From Rhyacophila brunnea (taxonomy: Eukaryota; Arthropoda; Insecta; Trichoptera; Rhyacophilidae): a DNA stretch of 64,000 bases. The notes under the pieces were generated by a model, which did no database searches, was not told the DNA's origin, and saw only the letters and a list, made by a program, of their open reading frames with translations. This document shows, one piece after another, positions 62,142 through 64,000 of the stretch. Position numbers and translations under genes: made by a program. The DNA lies in contig JAGYXB010002070.1 of assembly GCA_022495005.1 (NCBI GenBank), positions 248,001 to 312,000 of the forward strand. The letters are read 5' to 3'. Positions within the stretch are counted from its first letter, which is position 1. The number at the start of each line of letters is the position of its first letter.

Positions 62142-62220
62142 TATGAAAAAAATAGGTGCTGGTTGGTACTTGAACCCGCATTTTAGAATTTAGTCAATTA
62201 AATCATGTCTAATTATGAAA
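62142..62220 (-). repeat. tRNA-like SINE fragment
   Basis: The minus strand has ATGATTTAATTGACTAAATT, then the B-box-like GCGGGTTCAAGTACC and the tail CTATTTTTTTCATA. Confidence 0.45.
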
Positions 62221-62892
62221 ACAATAGATAATAGCTATGCATATTGCAAAATTATGGCTTATTGCATACCAGCGAGTTAGTAAAGTAAAAATTATGATAC
62301 ACAGAAAAATAATTAGTAGTATTTTTTATACTATTATATACTTTAAAAGTTGTTATTTTTTATTTAAAATAAGTATATCACGATTCTCAAAACATTGAAA
62401 AAGTAGAAGAAAACAACGTGACATATTCATTTTCGAATTGTTTTTGAGTCACTCTAAAGTAGATGGTAAAAAGGACAGACCGTTCAACCCAAAAACTGTC
62501 ATATACGTCGACTTTCTCAAGTGCCAGAGCTAAAAATAGTGACAAACAACTGTAAAAAACTGGTCGAGATCGGGAAAAATCCTTTGTTTGAAATAATATC
62601 AACTTTCAGTTGCTTCTTCTTTTCCGTTTCCATTATTATTTTGCGAAGCAAAATCATAAAGTATCTCAGTGAAATGTCCGATGTTATAATCAACGATACA
62701 AGTTTTAATCATATTTCCCATCTTTATTTGGTGTTGCTGGATGGACGAGCATGGAAAATGTTTTTTTAACATGTACCTATATGTTTTACCACTCACCGTG
62801 AAATTAAAATAAAATTCTGTGCACCAAATTTAAGTGTAACGCAAAATGTTACCGTGATACTCATTTTTTTACAATTTTTCACAAGATCGCGA

Positions 62893-62985
62893 TGAGTACG
62901 GTGACCGAGCAATCTAAGGCTGCAGTAATTGTATAAAAATTTAATTGAAGTTCTGTTGGCGTGGGTTCGAATCCAACTTCCGACA
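62893..62985 (+). pseudogene. tRNA-Leu-like pseudogene or SINE head
   Basis: GACCGAGCAATCTAAGGC differs little from the conserved tRNA-Leu D-arm (GCCGAGCGGTCTAAGGC style), and GGCGTGGGTTCGAATCCAAC is a near-intact T arm with B box. Between them the anticodon and long variable arm are decayed. The 5' strand of the acceptor stem no longer pairs with TTCCGAC at the 3' end. It is therefore not a working tRNA. It sits 35 bp upstream of a LINE tail. Confidence 0.65.
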
Positions 62986-63019
62986 AATATTTTCATAATT
63001 TATTACTAATATGTATGTA

Positions 63020-63283
63020 TTACGTGGCTGGGACATGTATTCCGGATGCCGCCAAAGAGTGCGGCACTTCGTACCCTTGTGGCACAGCCTCAAGGGTTCC
63101 GTCGCCGTGGCCGGCCCTCCCTCACCCTGCAGCGATGCTACAAAAGCGACCTACGTGCTGCAGGTCTGACATGGCGGGAGGCACAGGAGTTGGCGATGGA
63201 CCGAGGGAAGTGGCACCAACTTGTGCTTGCCCTATGCCCCAATGTTGGGACGTGACAGGGTGAAAGAAGAAGAAGAAGAATGT
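63020..63283 (+). pseudogene. LINE ORF2 C-terminal tail ending in a GAA microsatellite
   Basis: The plus strand reads YVAGTCIPDAAKECG in one frame, and in the next RTLVAQPQGFRRRGRPSLTL, KSDLRAAGLTWREAQELAMD and RGKWHQLVLA before a stop. A GRPSLTL-Y-DLRA-GL--LA-DR-KW order fits the end of a LINE ORF2. The copy ends with GAAAGAAGAAGAAGAAG, a short trinucleotide tail as in several LINE clades. It is the youngest-looking tail in the window, with only one frameshift in the last 80 codons. Confidence 0.8.
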
Positions 63284-63536
63284 ATTTCTTAAATTAGGTA
63301 TTATTAATTTATATTTTTAACCTTAATAAGACAAATATACGTAAAAAAGTAAATACTTGACTAAATAGATTGACGATAAAAATATTCTTATATTTATAAA
63401 ATATCTAAAATTGTGTATGGTTTAATGGAATATTTTTAGATATTTAATAAATGAATGAATATTTTTTGACTAATATATAATATGACATGAATTTAGGGCT
63501 TAATTTAATTTATAAAGTAACAAACACTGTCTACAT
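63284..63536. other. AT-rich sequence, nothing assigned
   Basis: No feature seen between the LINE tail and the hAT-like terminus. Confidence 0.5.
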
Positions 63537-63760
63537 CAGTGGTCGGTAACCTTTTGAGAGATTGGGTAAAAAAAAACTATTTTGAAAAAATATTTGGTTG
63601 GTGGGTAAATGTTGAGTACCTCCGCTACATGGAAGTACATCAATCGCTCTCAGACATATACATGTTCCAATGTACTTCCATGTAGTGGAGGTAATTATCA
63701 TCAGGCTACTAATGTTATAGCTCTTCTTCCTCCTCAACACCATCACGAAGAAATTTTTTT
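63537..63760. mobile_element. hAT-like terminus with internal inverted repeat
   Basis: CAGTGGTCGGTAACCTTTTG at 63537 has the form of many hAT terminal repeats (CAGGGGTCGGCAACC style). Inside it, 63617-63640 and 63670-63693 are a 24-bp inverted repeat with one mismatch (TACCTCCGCTACATGG and its complement) around a 29-nt loop. The other terminus is not seen and probably lies beyond the window, or is lost. Confidence 0.45.
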
Positions 63761-64000
63761 AACACTTTGTGAACAATATTTCTCCTCCAGAAAGATTTAA
63801 AAAAGAACTTTATATCATGTTTCAATTTTGTTGACCATGAATTTGGGAGTAGCTCTTTTAAGCATCGACCCTTTCTTAATTTTTTAAACGATTATCTAAA
63901 TTTTCTGGTAACGATGCAAACACGATATTTTGATGATTAACATATCCCACCTTTGATAAAATAGTGTGATAACTCAAAATAGTGGATTTTTCAGTAGAGC

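Noticed and set aside
62893..62985. A functional tRNA-Leu gene
   Set aside because: The acceptor stem does not pair and the anticodon arm is decayed, although D-arm and T-arm blocks are good.
1..64000. CRISPR array, bacterial operons or prophage
   Set aside because: No regularly spaced direct repeats, no Shine-Dalgarno-led gene clusters, and spliced exons and LINE/SINE relics show a eukaryotic nuclear genome.

Overview
This is a very AT-rich eukaryotic window with no bacterial-type gene layout. The only confident host gene is one I recognise as SLO2 (sodium-activated, KCNT-type potassium channel). It lies on the minus strand as two short coding exons with correct splice sites: 39291-39143 (first coding exon) and 21291-21212 (second coding exon). 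They join in phase and are separated by an intron of about 17.85 kb. The next exon is not visible, so the following intron probably runs past the left edge. TTAGG-type (GGTTA) tracts, dispersed tRNA-headed SINEs, RTE- and Jockey-like LINE tails and the overall composition suggest an insect, most likely a sternorrhynchan hemipteran such as an aphid. That assignment is inference.

Almost everything else is decayed mobile DNA or featureless AT-rich intron and intergenic sequence. From 0 to 12 kb there are a 3' LINE relic (88-1073), several SINEs, a foldback with a telomere-like loop (8647-8937), LINE tails, and a second foldback (11416-11734) whose arms carry a Penelope/hammerhead-like core. From 12.2 to 15.9 kb lies a 3.6 kb DNA transposon with near-perfect 27-bp terminal inverted repeats, subterminal repeats and a broken DDE-type transposase on the minus strand. 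From 16 to 21 kb there are a SINE head, copy 1 of a ~0.45 kb repeat family, a 1 kb foldback bracketed by TTAA that also carries a GGTTA array, and inverted GGGCGC-rich clusters.

The SLO2 first intron (21.3-39.1 kb) is a graveyard of Jockey and RTE-type LINE pieces, a MITE, a hAT transposase relic, SINEs and repeat copy 2. From 39.4 to 64 kb, upstream of the SLO2 exon, the sequence is mostly AT-rich. It holds repeat copy 3, more LINE tails, SINEs, a tRNA-Leu-like head next to a LINE tail ending in a GAA microsatellite, and a hAT-like terminus.

No intact transposon, tRNA, rRNA or CRISPR array is visible. The observations most worth following are two unrelated foldback elements that both place GGTTA telomere-like arrays in or beside their loops, an inverted pair of Penelope-like hammerhead motifs, and the low-copy DNA transposon with its terminal and subterminal repeats. 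Protein assignments were made by reading translations by eye, without database searches.
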